From NCBI GenBank assembly GCA_964539655.1, contig CAZIJH010000005.1, forward strand, positions 20,686 to 84,685: 64,000 nucleotides of DNA, given 5' to 3'. The translations under genes were made by a program, and so were the position numbers. The DNA is from CAZIJH01 sp964539655. Lineage in GTDB: Archaea; Aenigmatarchaeota; Aenigmatarchaeia; CG10238-14; SCSR01. Positions 1 to 7,456 of this stretch are shown piece after piece; the stretch's first letter is position 1; each line of letters starts with the position of its first letter. The notes under the pieces are model-generated. The model was not told the origin of the DNA. It saw only the letters and a program-made list of their open reading frames with translations, and made no database searches.

Positions 1-1
1 C

Positions 2-394
2 GGATTGTATCCGGACAGCTACAAAGTTAAGACGACTGCGACAACCAACCCCGAATACGTGATCGTCAACATGCCCGAGATAAATTCGGAAATCACAAAT
101 TACAAGGAGACCGCAATTATAAACGACAAGTTGAGATTTATCTACGCGGGAAACATGAAGCTGGAAATTCTCACAAGATCGAACACTATGCCCACAGTCA
201 ATTATCCGAGCTCGTGCAGCGGAGACTCGCAGTGCGAATATCTCGGGGCCGGATCCAAATGCATTTCGAATCTTTGCTGGGCGAGGACGGAAGTCGACAT
301 CGCTTCGAAGTACGCGAGCCTTCCGGAATACGGGCTGTTTGGCCTGATAATAATCTTGATTTCGTCCGTGGCGATCGCATTTAGGAAATTCTGA
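2..394 (+). CDS. C-terminal part of a surface protein with a PEF-CTERM-like tail (5' end outside window)
   Basis: The frame is open to the left edge, so the start lies outside the window. About 130 residues remain. A four-cysteine segment (CSGDSQCEY followed by SKCISNLC) probably forms disulfides outside the cell. The last 23 residues read Leu-Pro-Glu-Tyr-Gly, then about 17 hydrophobic residues, then Arg-Lys-Phe. This order (Pro-Glu motif, membrane stretch, basic end) is that of archaeosortase-type tails such as PEF-CTERM, though the motif is PEY here. A plain C-terminal membrane anchor is the alternative. The rest of the protein is not recognised. It is followed by the tRNA-Val promoter. Confidence 0.6.
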   Translation, partial: GLYPDSYKVKTTATTNPEYVIVNMPEINSEITNYKETAIINDKLRFIYAGNMKLEILTRSNTMPTVNYPSSCSGDSQCEYLGAGSKCISNLCWARTEVDIASKYASLPEYGLFGLIIILISSVAIAFRKF

Positions 395-397
395 AAA

Positions 398-406
398 CTT
401 TTTATC
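398..406 (+). promoter_or_regulatory. TATA box of tRNA-Val
   Basis: The sequence ctttttatc lies about 28 bases before the first base of the tRNA at 431, the usual archaeal spacing. It starts right after the stop codon of the preceding gene. Confidence 0.45.
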
Positions 407-430
407 CCCTACTTTCGATAAACTAATCAC

Positions 431-501
431 GGGTCCATAGTCTATCGGTAGGACGTCACCCTTACAAGGTGAAGAGAGGAGTTCAACTCTCCTTGGACCC
501 A
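431..501 (+). tRNA. tRNA-Val (TAC)
   Basis: The 7-bp acceptor stem GGGTCCA/TGGACCC is perfect. The anticodon stem TCACC/GGTGA encloses the loop CTTACAA, giving anticodon TAC (valine). The T arm is AGGAG-TTCAACT-CTCCT, and the discriminator is A. There is no intron. The next gene starts only four bases after the discriminator, so the tRNA and the GrpB-like gene may share a transcript. Confidence 0.93.
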
Positions 502-505
502 CTAA

Positions 506-997
506 ATGAAAGTGAAAATATTTCCCTATTCTCCAAAGTTTGCCAGCAAATTTTTGAAAATGAAAGAAAAAATTTCTCGAATACAAAACATTCAAATTCA
601 TCATATCGGAAGCACGTCAGTGCCGGGATTGGCAGGGAAAGGAATCATCGATATTCTTGTCGGTGCAAAAAATTGGAAGGACGCAAATGAAGTTACCAGA
701 TTGCTAAAGAAATCGGGGTTTTCTCATATTCATCCTCGACAAAACGGTAGAATTTTCGTAAGCAAGCAAAAACTGACCAAACGCGGAGATATTCATTTTC
801 ACATTGTGAAGACAGGCGCAAAACAGTACAGAGATTTTCTGGATTTCAGGGATTATTTGAGAGGTAACAAAAAAGCGCGTGACGAATATGTTGAAATTAA
901 AAATCAGATTTTGAAGAAAATCAGGGGAAATCGCAAAAAATATTTTCAATTGAAAAGCAAGTATGTGAAAACTGTTCTTAAAAAAATTAGAAAATAA
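506..997 (+). CDS. GrpB / UPF0157 family protein
   Basis: This 163-residue protein carries the family signature HIGSTSVPGLAGKGIIDI at residues 33-50. In the GrpB/UPF0157 family this corresponds to the Gly-Ser and Asp part of a nucleotidyltransferase-like fold. The C-terminal third is a lysine-rich helix. In some bacterial proteins the domain is linked to CoA or kinase functions, but its reaction is not settled, so no activity is assigned. The ATG at 506 is used: the frame begins there and the length fits the family. It is squeezed between tRNA-Val (ends 501) and the initiator tRNA on the other strand (from 1001). Confidence 0.85.
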   Translation: MKVKIFPYSPKFASKFLKMKEKISRIQNIQIHHIGSTSVPGLAGKGIIDILVGAKNWKDANEVTRLLKKSGFSHIHPRQNGRIFVSKQKLTKRGDIHFHIVKTGAKQYRDFLDFRDYLRGNKKARDEYVEIKNQILKKIRGNRKKYFQLKSKYVKTVLKKIRK

Positions 998-1000
998 ATG

Positions 1001-1075
1001 TAGCGGGGAGTGGATTTGAACCACTGGCCTCCGGGTTATGAGCCCGACGAGCACTCCAGGCTGCTCTACCCCGCT
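1001..1075 (-). tRNA. initiator tRNA-Met (CAT)
   Basis: Read on the minus strand, the acceptor stem is AGCGGGG/CCCCGCT with discriminator A. The anticodon loop is CTCATAA. The anticodon stem ends in three G:C pairs (GGG/CCC) next to the loop, and the first pair of the acceptor is A1:U72. Both are hallmarks of archaeal initiator tRNA, so this is the start tRNA and not the elongator or an Ile(CAT) species. It has no intron, and its 3' end lies three bases past the stop of the GrpB-like gene, tail to tail. Confidence 0.93.
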
Positions 1076-1123
1076 GTATGACCTTAATACATCACTTATC
1101 CTTTAAAAACATTATTAATTACC

Positions 1124-1558
1124 ATGCGTGTCCGCAAGGAAGTTCAGGCCGTGATTTGGGACAGGGTCAACGGCAAGCTGAAATTTCTTCTCGTGAAAAA
1201 AATCGACAGGAAATTTTTCAATTACAAATGGAGGCTGCTCAAGGGAGGCGTGGAAGACAAGGAGACCGACAAGATGGCGATGCTCCGCGAGATATACGAG
1301 GAGGTCGGCTTGAAGAATGTTGTTTTCGGCGAAAAGATACACAGCTACGATTTTGTTTTCGAGGACACCGTGCATTCAGTTGCAGCCTATCTCGTGAAGG
1401 CCGATTCGAAAGAGAACATCCACGTCGATACTCGCGAGAATGCTAATGCGGAATGGATGGACGGGGAGCAGGTTATGAAAGCCATCTTCTGGGAGCATGA
1501 AAAAAATTCTCTGGAGAAATCTTTCAAAATTCTGGATGCCACACAACCACTCCGCTGA
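1124..1558 (+). CDS. Nudix hydrolase
   Basis: The protein has 144 residues and a complete Nudix box at residues 41-63, with the spacing G-x5-E-x7-REIYEEVGL. The glutamates of REIYEE bind the metal that activates water for pyrophosphate cleavage. The family hydrolyses nucleoside diphosphates linked to another group; the substrate cannot be read from the sequence. The ATG at 1124 follows tattaattaccatg with little leader, consistent with a leaderless mRNA. It lies head to head with the initiator tRNA gene. A second, unrelated Nudix gene lies at 56464. Confidence 0.9.
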   Translation: MRVRKEVQAVIWDRVNGKLKFLLVKKIDRKFFNYKWRLLKGGVEDKETDKMAMLREIYEEVGLKNVVFGEKIHSYDFVFEDTVHSVAAYLVKADSKENIHVDTRENANAEWMDGEQVMKAIFWEHEKNSLEKSFKILDATQPLR

Positions 1559-1600
1559 GTTCTAATTTTATACATACGGATGCTCCCCATCAGATTTTGC

Positions 1601-1942
1601 ATGGGAGATTATTTGGAAAAGTACGGGCTTAAAAAGCAGAGCGCAAAAAAAGAGATGTTGAAAAAATGCTACTGCTTTTTCAAAAATTATTTTGGATTGC
1701 TCCCGGTTTCAGGGGGAATGATTTTTACCGGTGGCATCTATTCGATTTTGTACACGTTCGGAACGGCTAATCATTTAGCGAGCGATCCTATGGATTTTTT
1801 GAACGCGTCCGGCTACGGGGAAAGGCTCGCTTCTGAATGGTCGAAGGTCGGACTTCCAGTCGGTCAGTTCCTGACTTACACTGCGATAAACCGCTTCAAA
1901 AATTTTTTCGGCGGCGTTGTAGGGGGCAAAAAAGATGGTTGA
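1601..1942 (+). CDS. Small membrane protein, function unknown
   Basis: A 113-residue protein of no recognised family. The N-terminus is lysine-rich and charged, followed by a glycine-rich hydrophobic stretch (about residues 30-52) that can cross the membrane, and a C-terminal Gly-Gly segment. A start at 1580 is possible, but ATG 1601 is preferred because a TATA-like attttatac sits near 1565-1573 and would start the mRNA just before it. The last eight bases overlap the next gene, so the two are probably translated together. Confidence 0.6.
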   Translation: MGDYLEKYGLKKQSAKKEMLKKCYCFFKNYFGLLPVSGGMIFTGGIYSILYTFGTANHLASDPMDFLNASGYGERLASEWSKVGLPVGQFLTYTAINRFKNFFGGVVGGKKDG

Positions 1943-2195
1943 AGAAAATGGGACTCCGCTGTGGAAAATAATTTTAGTGTCTGCTGCTACAGCTGCGATA
2001 TCGACGATTGGTCTCTATTATGCAGAGCATCCCGAGAAGCTCACCGGGTTGAAGAAATATTTGCTCGGAAAGGTCGGCTATGGCGCCGACAGCATCGAGA
2101 AGGTGCGTTCCGGAAATTTTTCCGAGGAGCAGCTGAACAATATTGTCGAGCAGAAGGTTAATAGCGCGCTGAAAAAATATTTTCCGAACGCTTAA
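1935..2195 (+). CDS. Small single-pass membrane protein, function unknown
   Basis: An 86-residue protein whose ATG lies inside the end of the preceding gene (8-base overlap), suggesting translational coupling. Residues 10-28 form a hydrophobic helix. The rest is a soluble tail with a helical segment ending in KKYFPNA. No family is recognised. Both small proteins end just before the EF-1A promoter, but nothing else links them to translation. Confidence 0.6.
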   Translation: MVEENGTPLWKIILVSAATAAISTIGLYYAEHPEKLTGLKKYLLGKVGYGADSIEKVRSGNFSEEQLNNIVEQKVNSALKKYFPNA

Positions 2196-2213
2196 GAGAG
2201 CGGAAAGCAAAAC

Positions 2214-2223
2214 CTATTTAAAC
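2214..2223 (+). promoter_or_regulatory. TATA box of the EF-1A gene
   Basis: The sequence ctatttaaac lies about 45 bases before the ATG at 2263, predicting a transcript start near 2245 and a short leader. It is one of the cleanest archaeal TATA boxes in the window, as expected for a highly expressed gene. Confidence 0.55.
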
Positions 2224-2262
2224 ATTCTTTCCATATTAAATTAGTAATTTGGTGTTACTCAA

Positions 2263-3540
2263 ATGGCAAACAAACCTCACATCAACATAATGACCGCCGG
2301 TCACGTTGACGCTGGAAAGTCGACGCTCATAGGCAGGCTTCTCTTCGACACTGGAGCGATCCGTGAAGAGGAAATGAGGAAGCTGAAAGATCTTGCGACA
2401 GAATTGAAGAAGGAGACTTTCGAATTCGCGTTCGTCATGGACACGGTAAAGGAGGAAAGGGAGAGAGGAGTAACAATCGACCTTATGCATCGTCCTTTTG
2501 AGACTCAGAAATGGCACTTCACGATTATCGACGCGCCGGGACACAGGGATTTTGTAAAGAACATGATCACAGGTGCCAGCCAGGCCGACGTCGCGATGCT
2601 TGTCATCTCCGCGAAGCAGGGTGAAGGCGTTCAGGAGCAGACAAAGGAGCACGCGTGGCTTCTGAAGGTTTTGGGAATCGGACAAATCATGGTTGTTTTG
2701 AACAAGATGGATGCCGCGAACTACGACGAGAAAAGGTACAACGAGATTAAGACGGAAGTTGTCAATTTCTTGAAGCCGATCGGATACAAGGTCGACGAGA
2801 TTCCGTTCATTCCGGTTTCTGCTTATGTCGGAGACAACGTGGCGAAGAGATCGGACAAGATGGCTTGGTACAAGGGACAGACGCTGATAGAAATTTTCGA
2901 TTCTTATATCAAGGAGCCTGAAAAGCCAACTCAGAAGCCTCTTAGACTTCCGATACAGGATGTCTACTCCATCACTGGAGTGGGAACTGTGCCAGTCGGA
3001 AGAGTCGAGACAGGCGTTCTTAAGATAAACGACAAGATTATTTTCGAGCCAGCGGGAGTCGTTGGCGAAGTGAAGTCGGTCGAGGTTCATCACCAGCAGA
3101 TCCAGCAGGCGATTCCTGGAGACAACGTGGGATTCAACGTGCGCGGCGTCGACAAGAAGGAAATCGGAAGAGGTACTGTTGCAGGACATCCTGACAATCC
3201 TCCGACAGTCGCGAAGGAATTCACAGCGCAGATAGTTGTTTTGAATCACCCTACTGTTTTAACAAAGGGTTACACTCCTGTGTTCCACACGCACACCGCG
3301 TCGGTCGCATGCACTATCGAGGAGATAATCGCGAAGATTGATCCGAAGACTGGCGCTGTAGTCCAGGAGAAGCCTGACTTCATCAAGACCGGAGAGGTCG
3401 CGAGGGTCAAGGTCAGGCCTCTGAAGCCGATGGTAATCGAGCAGCAGTCCGAATTTCCGGAGCTCGCGAGATTCGCAATACGTGACATGGGAATGACAGT
3501 CGCGGCCGGAATAGTCCTAGAAGTCGTCAAGGCGAAATAA
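2263..3540 (+). CDS. tuf: Translation elongation factor 1-alpha (aEF-1A)
   Basis: The GTPase brings aminoacyl-tRNA to the ribosome. It has 425 residues, the normal size. The G1 motif GHVDAGKST is at residues 13-21, followed by the switch I segment RERGVTID, G3 DAPGH and G4 NKMD. Two beta-barrel domains follow. The archaeal/eukaryotic style of the effector region and the N-terminus set it apart from bacterial EF-Tu. Codon use is biased to GAG, AAG, GTC and ATC, typical of the highly expressed genes here. In many archaea rps10 follows directly; here a radical SAM gene stands between. Confidence 0.97.
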   Translation: MANKPHINIMTAGHVDAGKSTLIGRLLFDTGAIREEEMRKLKDLATELKKETFEFAFVMDTVKEERERGVTIDLMHRPFETQKWHFTIIDAPGHRDFVKNMITGASQADVAMLVISAKQGEGVQEQTKEHAWLLKVLGIGQIMVVLNKMDAANYDEKRYNEIKTEVVNFLKPIGYKVDEIPFIPVSAYVGDNVAKRSDKMAWYKGQTLIEIFDSYIKEPEKPTQKPLRLPIQDVYSITGVGTVPVGRVETGVLKINDKIIFEPAGVVGEVKSVEVHHQQIQQAIPGDNVGFNVRGVDKKEIGRGTVAGHPDNPPTVAKEFTAQIVVLNHPTVLTKGYTPVFHTHTASVACTIEEIIAKIDPKTGAVVQEKPDFIKTGEVARVKVRPLKPMVIEQQSEFPELARFAIRDMGMTVAAGIVLEVVKAK

Positions 3541-3585
3541 TATTCTTTTAAATTTCTAAACTAAAAATAATTTATATTAATTGAT

Positions 3586-4590
3586 ATGAATTTAATAAAA
3601 TATTCATTGAAAATGTCATTCCCTCTCTCAAGTTATTTTAATTTCATATCGAAATTTTTTAAGGCGTATGCCGGAATTAAAAGTCCTCTTTATGGGTCAG
3701 CGGATATAACCAACATCTGTAATCTAAAATGCCAACATTGTTATTGGTGGAAAACCCGGGAAGTCAACAGCGAACTTTCTCCTGAAGAGTGGAAAAAGAT
3801 CATAGTGACCACTTTTAAAAAGCACAATGTTTTTGCTGTAATGCTTACTGGAGGAGAACCATTACTTAGAAAAGACGTGATTAAAGCGTTTATCGAGGAA
3901 TTGCCGAACAGGGTTACTGTTGTTACCAATGGGATAGCAAAATTGGAAAATTTCCGAAATTTTCTTGGCTATTACATATCTATTGACGGTGACGAAGAGA
4001 CGCACAATAAAATAAGAAATGTTTTTTCATTGTCCAAAAATCCTGCTGGGAACAAAATAAACGTCTATAGTCATGTGAGGAAAAATATAGAAAATTTTGT
4101 CAAAGAAAATGGAAACGGAAAAATTACAATTAACATGACTGTGAATTCGTTGAACTTTAGAGACGTGGAAAAAGTTGTTAGACAATGGTACGGTTTAGCG
4201 GGATTCGTCAACTTTCAATTTTATACGCCATTTAACTTGGAAGATCCACTTTGGCTGCCTTTCGGGACTGCTAGGAATGATTTAATCGAAACTATCAAAA
4301 ATTTGAAAAAAGAGTTCCCCAATTTTATTATAAACACCAACAAGCAACTTGATATGTTTAAGTCCGATTGGAGCAAAAAATGTCCTGACTGGTCGGTATT
4401 ATCTCTAGATTCCAGGGGAAGAATGAAGAAACCATGTTGTATCGGTAGTTACAGCGGTAAAGAAAAACCAATCTGTGAACGTTGTGGATTAGCGCCTTAT
4501 TCCGGCATATATTCTGGCGTGTTTGGAAATGATTCCGAATGGATGAGTGTAATAGCCAACATTAACAGGAAATGGTTAGCCTCAAAATGA
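3586..4590 (+). CDS. Radical SAM protein
   Basis: A 334-residue protein with the radical SAM cluster motif CNLKCQHC (CxxxCxxC), which holds the 4Fe-4S cluster that cleaves S-adenosylmethionine, and a following GGEP motif that binds the SAM amine. The C-terminus has extra cysteines (KPCC, then ICERCG), suggesting a second cluster-binding region of the SPASM/twitch kind. The substrate is unknown. ATG 3586 and ATG 3613 are both possible; TATA-like sequences at 3545-3556 and 3571-3579 do not decide. The gene is clearly more AT-rich than EF-1A before it and S10 after it, so it may be an insertion into an old gene pair. Confidence 0.85.
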   Translation: MNLIKYSLKMSFPLSSYFNFISKFFKAYAGIKSPLYGSADITNICNLKCQHCYWWKTREVNSELSPEEWKKIIVTTFKKHNVFAVMLTGGEPLLRKDVIKAFIEELPNRVTVVTNGIAKLENFRNFLGYYISIDGDEETHNKIRNVFSLSKNPAGNKINVYSHVRKNIENFVKENGNGKITINMTVNSLNFRDVEKVVRQWYGLAGFVNFQFYTPFNLEDPLWLPFGTARNDLIETIKNLKKEFPNFIINTNKQLDMFKSDWSKKCPDWSVLSLDSRGRMKKPCCIGSYSGKEKPICERCGLAPYSGIYSGVFGNDSEWMSVIANINRKWLASK

Positions 4591-4663
4591 GGACTTTCAC
4601 GTATGTAAAAAATTATTTTACGTTTTGATCAAAAAATAATTTCGAAAATTCTCTTACAAAAGC

Positions 4664-4675
4664 ATTTAAATATAA
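4664..4675 (+). promoter_or_regulatory. TATA box of rps10
   Basis: The sequence tttaaatataac lies 25-30 bases before the ATG at 4695. That places the transcript start at or next to the start codon, so rps10 is probably leaderless and has its own promoter independent of EF-1A. Confidence 0.55.
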
Positions 4676-4694
4676 CCAGTTCAATAATTCTGAT

Positions 4695-5015
4695 ATGCAG
4701 GTAGCGAGAATAAAAATTTCGGGAAAGAATCCATCCGAGCTTGATGCGATCAGTTCTGAGATTCGGGAAGTCGCGAAGAAATTCGGCGTGAGCTACCGCG
4801 GACCCATACCGCTGCCAACGAAAAAATTGAAGCTGACTGTTTTGAAGACTCCCTGCGGCGATTCAACAGGGCACGGCAACGCGACGTACGACAAATGGGA
4901 GATGCGAATCCACAAGAGACTGATAGAAGTCCAGGCGGACGACCGCGCCCTCAGGCAGATAATGAGAGTTAACATCCCCCAGGGATTGCACGTCGAGATA
5001 AAATTAATCGGCTAA
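4695..5015 (+). CDS. rps10: Small-subunit ribosomal protein uS10
   Basis: The 106-residue protein is a full-length archaeal uS10, part of the head of the 30S subunit. Recognisable blocks are the N-terminal ARIKISG strand, the loop GPIPLPTKK, and the C-terminal HKRLIEVQAD and GLHVEIKLIG. The length and the ATG position next to the predicted transcript start fit. In other archaea it is usually in the same operon as EF-1A; here it has its own TATA box. Its stop overlaps by four bases the end of a convergent minus-strand gene. Confidence 0.96.
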   Translation: MQVARIKISGKNPSELDAISSEIREVAKKFGVSYRGPIPLPTKKLKLTVLKTPCGDSTGHGNATYDKWEMRIHKRLIEVQADDRALRQIMRVNIPQGLHVEIKLIG

Positions 5016-5296
5016 CTTTTCTCTTTCACGTACATGTAGAATGAAATCGGCTTTTGCTTCCCGTTGAAAAATTGTTTTATCTCGGGCCACATTACTGGAT
5101 TTTTGATCAGTCGTTTGATGTCGTTTTCGCTGAGGCTCCATCCCTTGTATTTTTTATAGCCGGCTATTGTCTCATTATGGTCGTCTGCGATCCCGCCAAT
5201 TTTCTGTCCTTCCAATCTCATGTAGATAATAATTCCAAGAAGATTTTCGACCTCTTCCGACGAACCGTTGTAAACAAGCAGATATTTCCGGTCCAT
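5012..5296 (-). CDS. Hypothetical protein
   Basis: A 94-residue soluble protein of no recognised family. It begins with a short strand (KYLLVYNGSSEEVENLLGIIIYMRLEG) that could be an alpha/beta fold, and has a tryptophan-containing helix pair after residue 50. The ATG at 5296 is directly preceded by an A/T-rich promoter-like stretch shared divergently with the next gene. It ends tail to tail with rps10, overlapping by four bases. Confidence 0.55.
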   Translation of the reverse strand: MDRKYLLVYNGSSEEVENLLGIIIYMRLEGQKIGGIADDHNETIAGYKKYKGWSLSENDIKRLIKNPVMWPEIKQFFNGKQKPISFYMYVKEKS

Positions 5297-5348
5297 ATTT
5301 TTAAATTATTTTTAAAACTTAAGAGGTTTCTCGCAAAGATAATTTAGT

Positions 5349-5816
5349 ATGATATTCTTCGGACACGTCGGGATAACAGCTTTCATTCTTGCTCTGTTTT
5401 TTCTTCCCGCATTGGCAGCCGGGATTGGTGGGATTCTTCCCGACATCTTCGACAAGGCCGCTTTCCTTTTGGGGATTTTTCCATGCACGAGATTTTTCGG
5501 TCACACAATATTTTTTGTTATCTTGGTAGGCATTGCTACATTTGTGATAACTAGGAAAAAATCCTACGCGCTGGCTATTTCATTCGGTTCACTTTTCCAT
5601 CTGATTCAGGATTTGCAGGGAAACGTTCCATTCTTTTACCCGCTTGTCAACTATCCATTTTTGTCAAGCTGCGGCGAGCCAAGCATTTTATATCATTTGA
5701 ACATTATAGAGATTGTTGCCGAGGTTGTCGGCGTGGTACTTTTAATCATTCTTATAAAATATTGGAAACAATTTGAAGTATTGAGAAACAAATTGTGGTC
5801 ATTATGGAAAAAATAG
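5349..5816 (+). CDS. YdjM/DUF457-type membrane metal-dependent hydrolase
   Basis: The 155-residue integral membrane protein has about four hydrophobic segments with histidines and aspartates at membrane edges: GHVGIT near the start, GGILPDIFD, GHTIFF, and SLFHLIQD. This H...D...H...HxxxD layout is that of the DUF457/YdjM family, annotated as membrane-bound metal-dependent hydrolases of unknown substrate. A related gene lies at 31417. Its last bases overlap the ogg gene by 13 bases, so the two are co-transcribed and probably coupled. Confidence 0.72.
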   Translation: MIFFGHVGITAFILALFFLPALAAGIGGILPDIFDKAAFLLGIFPCTRFFGHTIFFVILVGIATFVITRKKSYALAISFGSLFHLIQDLQGNVPFFYPLVNYPFLSSCGEPSILYHLNIIEIVAEVVGVVLLIILIKYWKQFEVLRNKLWSLWKK

Positions 5817-6442
5817 AAAATCTTTTGCATTCTTACAAAATTAAAAAAATAGAAATTAGAAAAAGACTCGACGAATTCAAATCCGTTTTCAGCGAGAACG
5901 ATGAAAGGATTTTCAGCGAGTTGGCATTTTGTTTGTGCACACCGCAATCAAAGGCGAAAAATGCGTGGGCCGCAATCACTTCCTTGAACAAAAACAATTT
6001 GCTCTTGAACGGGACTTCGGAACAAATCAAACCTTTTCTAAATTCTGTAAGATTCAACGGGAACAAATCCAAATACATTGTCGAAGCGCGAAATTTCTTC
6101 TTGCAAGATGGAATATTGAAAATAAAATCGAGACTAAGTTCGTTGTCTCCTGAACAGTCCAGAGCGTGGTTGGTGGAAAACGTAAAAGGATTTGGATTAA
6201 AGGAGTCTTCTCATTTTCTTCGAAATATTGGATTCGGAAAGGACCTTGCCATACTCGATAGGCACATATTGAAAAATCTTGCAAGGTACGGAGTCGTAAA
6301 AGAAATTCCAAAAAGTCTGACTCGTAAAAATTATTTGGAAATCGAGCAAAAATTTATCGAATTCGGAAATAGAATCGGAATACCGATGCAAGAATTGGAT
6401 CTTTTATTTTGGTCGGAAGAAACCAATTTTATTTTTAAGTAG
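5804..6442 (+). CDS. ogg: 8-oxoguanine DNA glycosylase/lyase, archaeal Ogg2 type
   Basis: The enzyme removes oxidised guanine from DNA and nicks the site. The 212-residue protein fits the Ogg2 family: helix-hairpin-helix GFGLKES with the catalytic lysine at 133, followed by LDRH with the catalytic aspartate at 152. The protein ends in WSEETNFIFK; in Ogg2 the C-terminal lysine contacts 8-oxoguanine. ATG 5804 is chosen over an in-frame GTG at 5795. It overlaps the preceding membrane gene and ends eight bases into a convergent gene. The base composition is AT-rich. Confidence 0.92.
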   Translation: MEKIENLLHSYKIKKIEIRKRLDEFKSVFSENDERIFSELAFCLCTPQSKAKNAWAAITSLNKNNLLLNGTSEQIKPFLNSVRFNGNKSKYIVEARNFFLQDGILKIKSRLSSLSPEQSRAWLVENVKGFGLKESSHFLRNIGFGKDLAILDRHILKNLARYGVVKEIPKSLTRKNYLEIEQKFIEFGNRIGIPMQELDLLFWSEETNFIFK

Positions 6443-6827
6443 TAGTCGTTGTGTTTGTAATGTTCAATTCATGAACATATTTGTCATAAAAATGGACACC
6501 GAGTAATGGTAATTTTTCTCTCAACTTTTCTTCAACAACTTTTTGATCTGCACCTGAAATTTTGATACTTATTTCTTTCTTGTGTTCAGCTTCATTTAAA
6601 GGAAAAATAATTTTTGTCATTACTGTAGAATTTCCTATGTGGTAGATAAAAGTTTTGCGTGTTCTCAAATTTCTGCTGTGACCTCCCTGTAAAATTTGTG
6701 TGTAGGTTTCAACTACGTCGTCAACAGGAACACCTAACATTTTCAACCCTCTTTCCAAGTAATATTCAAATTGGCTCTCTCTTTTACTGTACGCACGAAA
6801 TTCAAGAGGAGTTGTTTTAGAATCCAT
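6435..6827 (-). CDS. Hypothetical protein
   Basis: A 130-residue soluble protein of no recognised family. The N-terminal half is charged; the middle has strands (KTFIYHIGN, TKIIFPLN, ISIKISGA), and the tail is a run of threonines (NITNTTTTT). ATG 6827 is preferred to the TTG one codon earlier. A TATA-like cttaaatcc on the minus strand at 6851-6859 sits about 25 bases upstream, making the mRNA leaderless. It ends inside the last eight bases of ogg, tail to tail. Confidence 0.6.
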   Translation of the reverse strand: MDSKTTPLEFRAYSKRESQFEYYLERGLKMLGVPVDDVVETYTQILQGGHSRNLRTRKTFIYHIGNSTVMTKIIFPLNEAEHKKEISIKISGADQKVVEEKLREKLPLLGVHFYDKYVHELNITNTTTTT

Positions 6828-6865
6828 CAATTAAAAGATAATTGCCAAAGGATTTAAGCGTTTTT

Positions 6866-7143
6866 TTGAGGGGCTTTTCGGAGGAGAGCGATTTCAGGTA
6901 TGGTGGGTTGTGAGGAATACTTCCTCGGAGTTCTCCATAGCCCTTTCTCAAGCTAATCTCATTTGTTCTCAATTTAATTTTAAAGAGCGACAGGCAGTTT
7001 GTTGGTCATCCATCGAAAAGGAATCATCCCAAATCAATAGACAATCAAAAAAGCCTTAAGGGATGATGTAGGATAGACTACGCATGTATTTTTACTGCGC
7101 ATTTCGGAATGGCGTACAGATGATACCTGTGGCATAGTCTACC
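6866..7143 (-). ncRNA. Candidate structured non-coding RNA, family unknown
   Basis: This 450-base stretch between genes has no convincing ORF but strong folds. Read on the minus strand from 7143, GGTAGACTATGC (7132-7143) pairs with GCGTAGTCTATCC (7071-7083) to make a 12-13 bp stem enclosing smaller hairpins. Next, ATCATCCC (7060-7067) pairs with GGGATGAT (7023-7030). Near the 3' end, AGGGCT (6939-6944) pairs with AGCCCCT (6869-6875), enclosing the hairpin GAGGAA/TTCCTC (6912-6926). A TATA box lies 23-24 bases before 7143. The ends do not pair with each other, so it does not look like SRP or RNase P RNA. The trinucleotide ACA right after the first stem leaves an H/ACA guide as one option. The 3' end is a guess. 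Confidence 0.5.
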
Positions 7144-7162
7144 GAATTAAATTGGTCGTTCG

Positions 7163-7170
7163 TATATAAA
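7163..7170 (-). promoter_or_regulatory. TATA box of the candidate ncRNA
   Basis: The minus strand reads tttatata, centred 23-24 bases before 7143, where the first long RNA stem begins. The fit between box position and the first paired base is the main reason to think the stem starts at the 5' end of a transcript. Confidence 0.5.
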
Positions 7171-7281
7171 TATTTTTGGTCGCTATGCATTTTTTCTCAA
7201 AAAAATTTTTTTGAAAGCGTATATGTAAAATATATTTTCAAAAAACTAAACCGGCTTTAAACGTGCCGAGAGAATTATTCT

Positions 7282-7452
7282 ATGCGGGCTCCCGAGAAAC
7301 TCAAGTGTCCTAAATGCGCCAAGCTGATCATGAAAAAAATTCTTCTCGTGACGCACGGAAAATGCAACAATTGCGGATACCATCTTGTCGGATCGATGAA
7401 TAATTTCTTCGCGGCCAAAATTTCTACAATCGACCAGATCAAGGAAATTTGA
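7282..7452 (+). CDS. Small zinc-ribbon protein (56 residues)
   Basis: The frame from ATG 7282 to TGA 7450-7452 encodes 56 residues with two CxxC knuckles, CPKC at residues 9-12 and CNNC at 28-31, the spacing of a zinc ribbon. The tail is helical. Its partners are unknown; such microproteins often bind nucleic acid or larger complexes. A TTTAAA at 7256-7261 could serve as promoter. It ends five bases from the end of another tiny zinc-binding gene on the other strand. Confidence 0.65.
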   Translation: MRAPEKLKCPKCAKLIMKKILLVTHGKCNNCGYHLVGSMNNFFAAKISTIDQIKEI

Positions 7453-7456
7453 GAAT

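Noticed and set aside
2236..3249. 337-codon antisense frame under EF-1A
   Set aside because: A shadow of the very biased EF-1A codons.
6866..7143. SRP RNA, RNase P RNA or a CRISPR leader
   Set aside because: No end-to-end stem, no GNAR-type SRP helix 8 core, no GAGGAAAGUC-type RNase P core on either strand that I can find, and no repeats for CRISPR.
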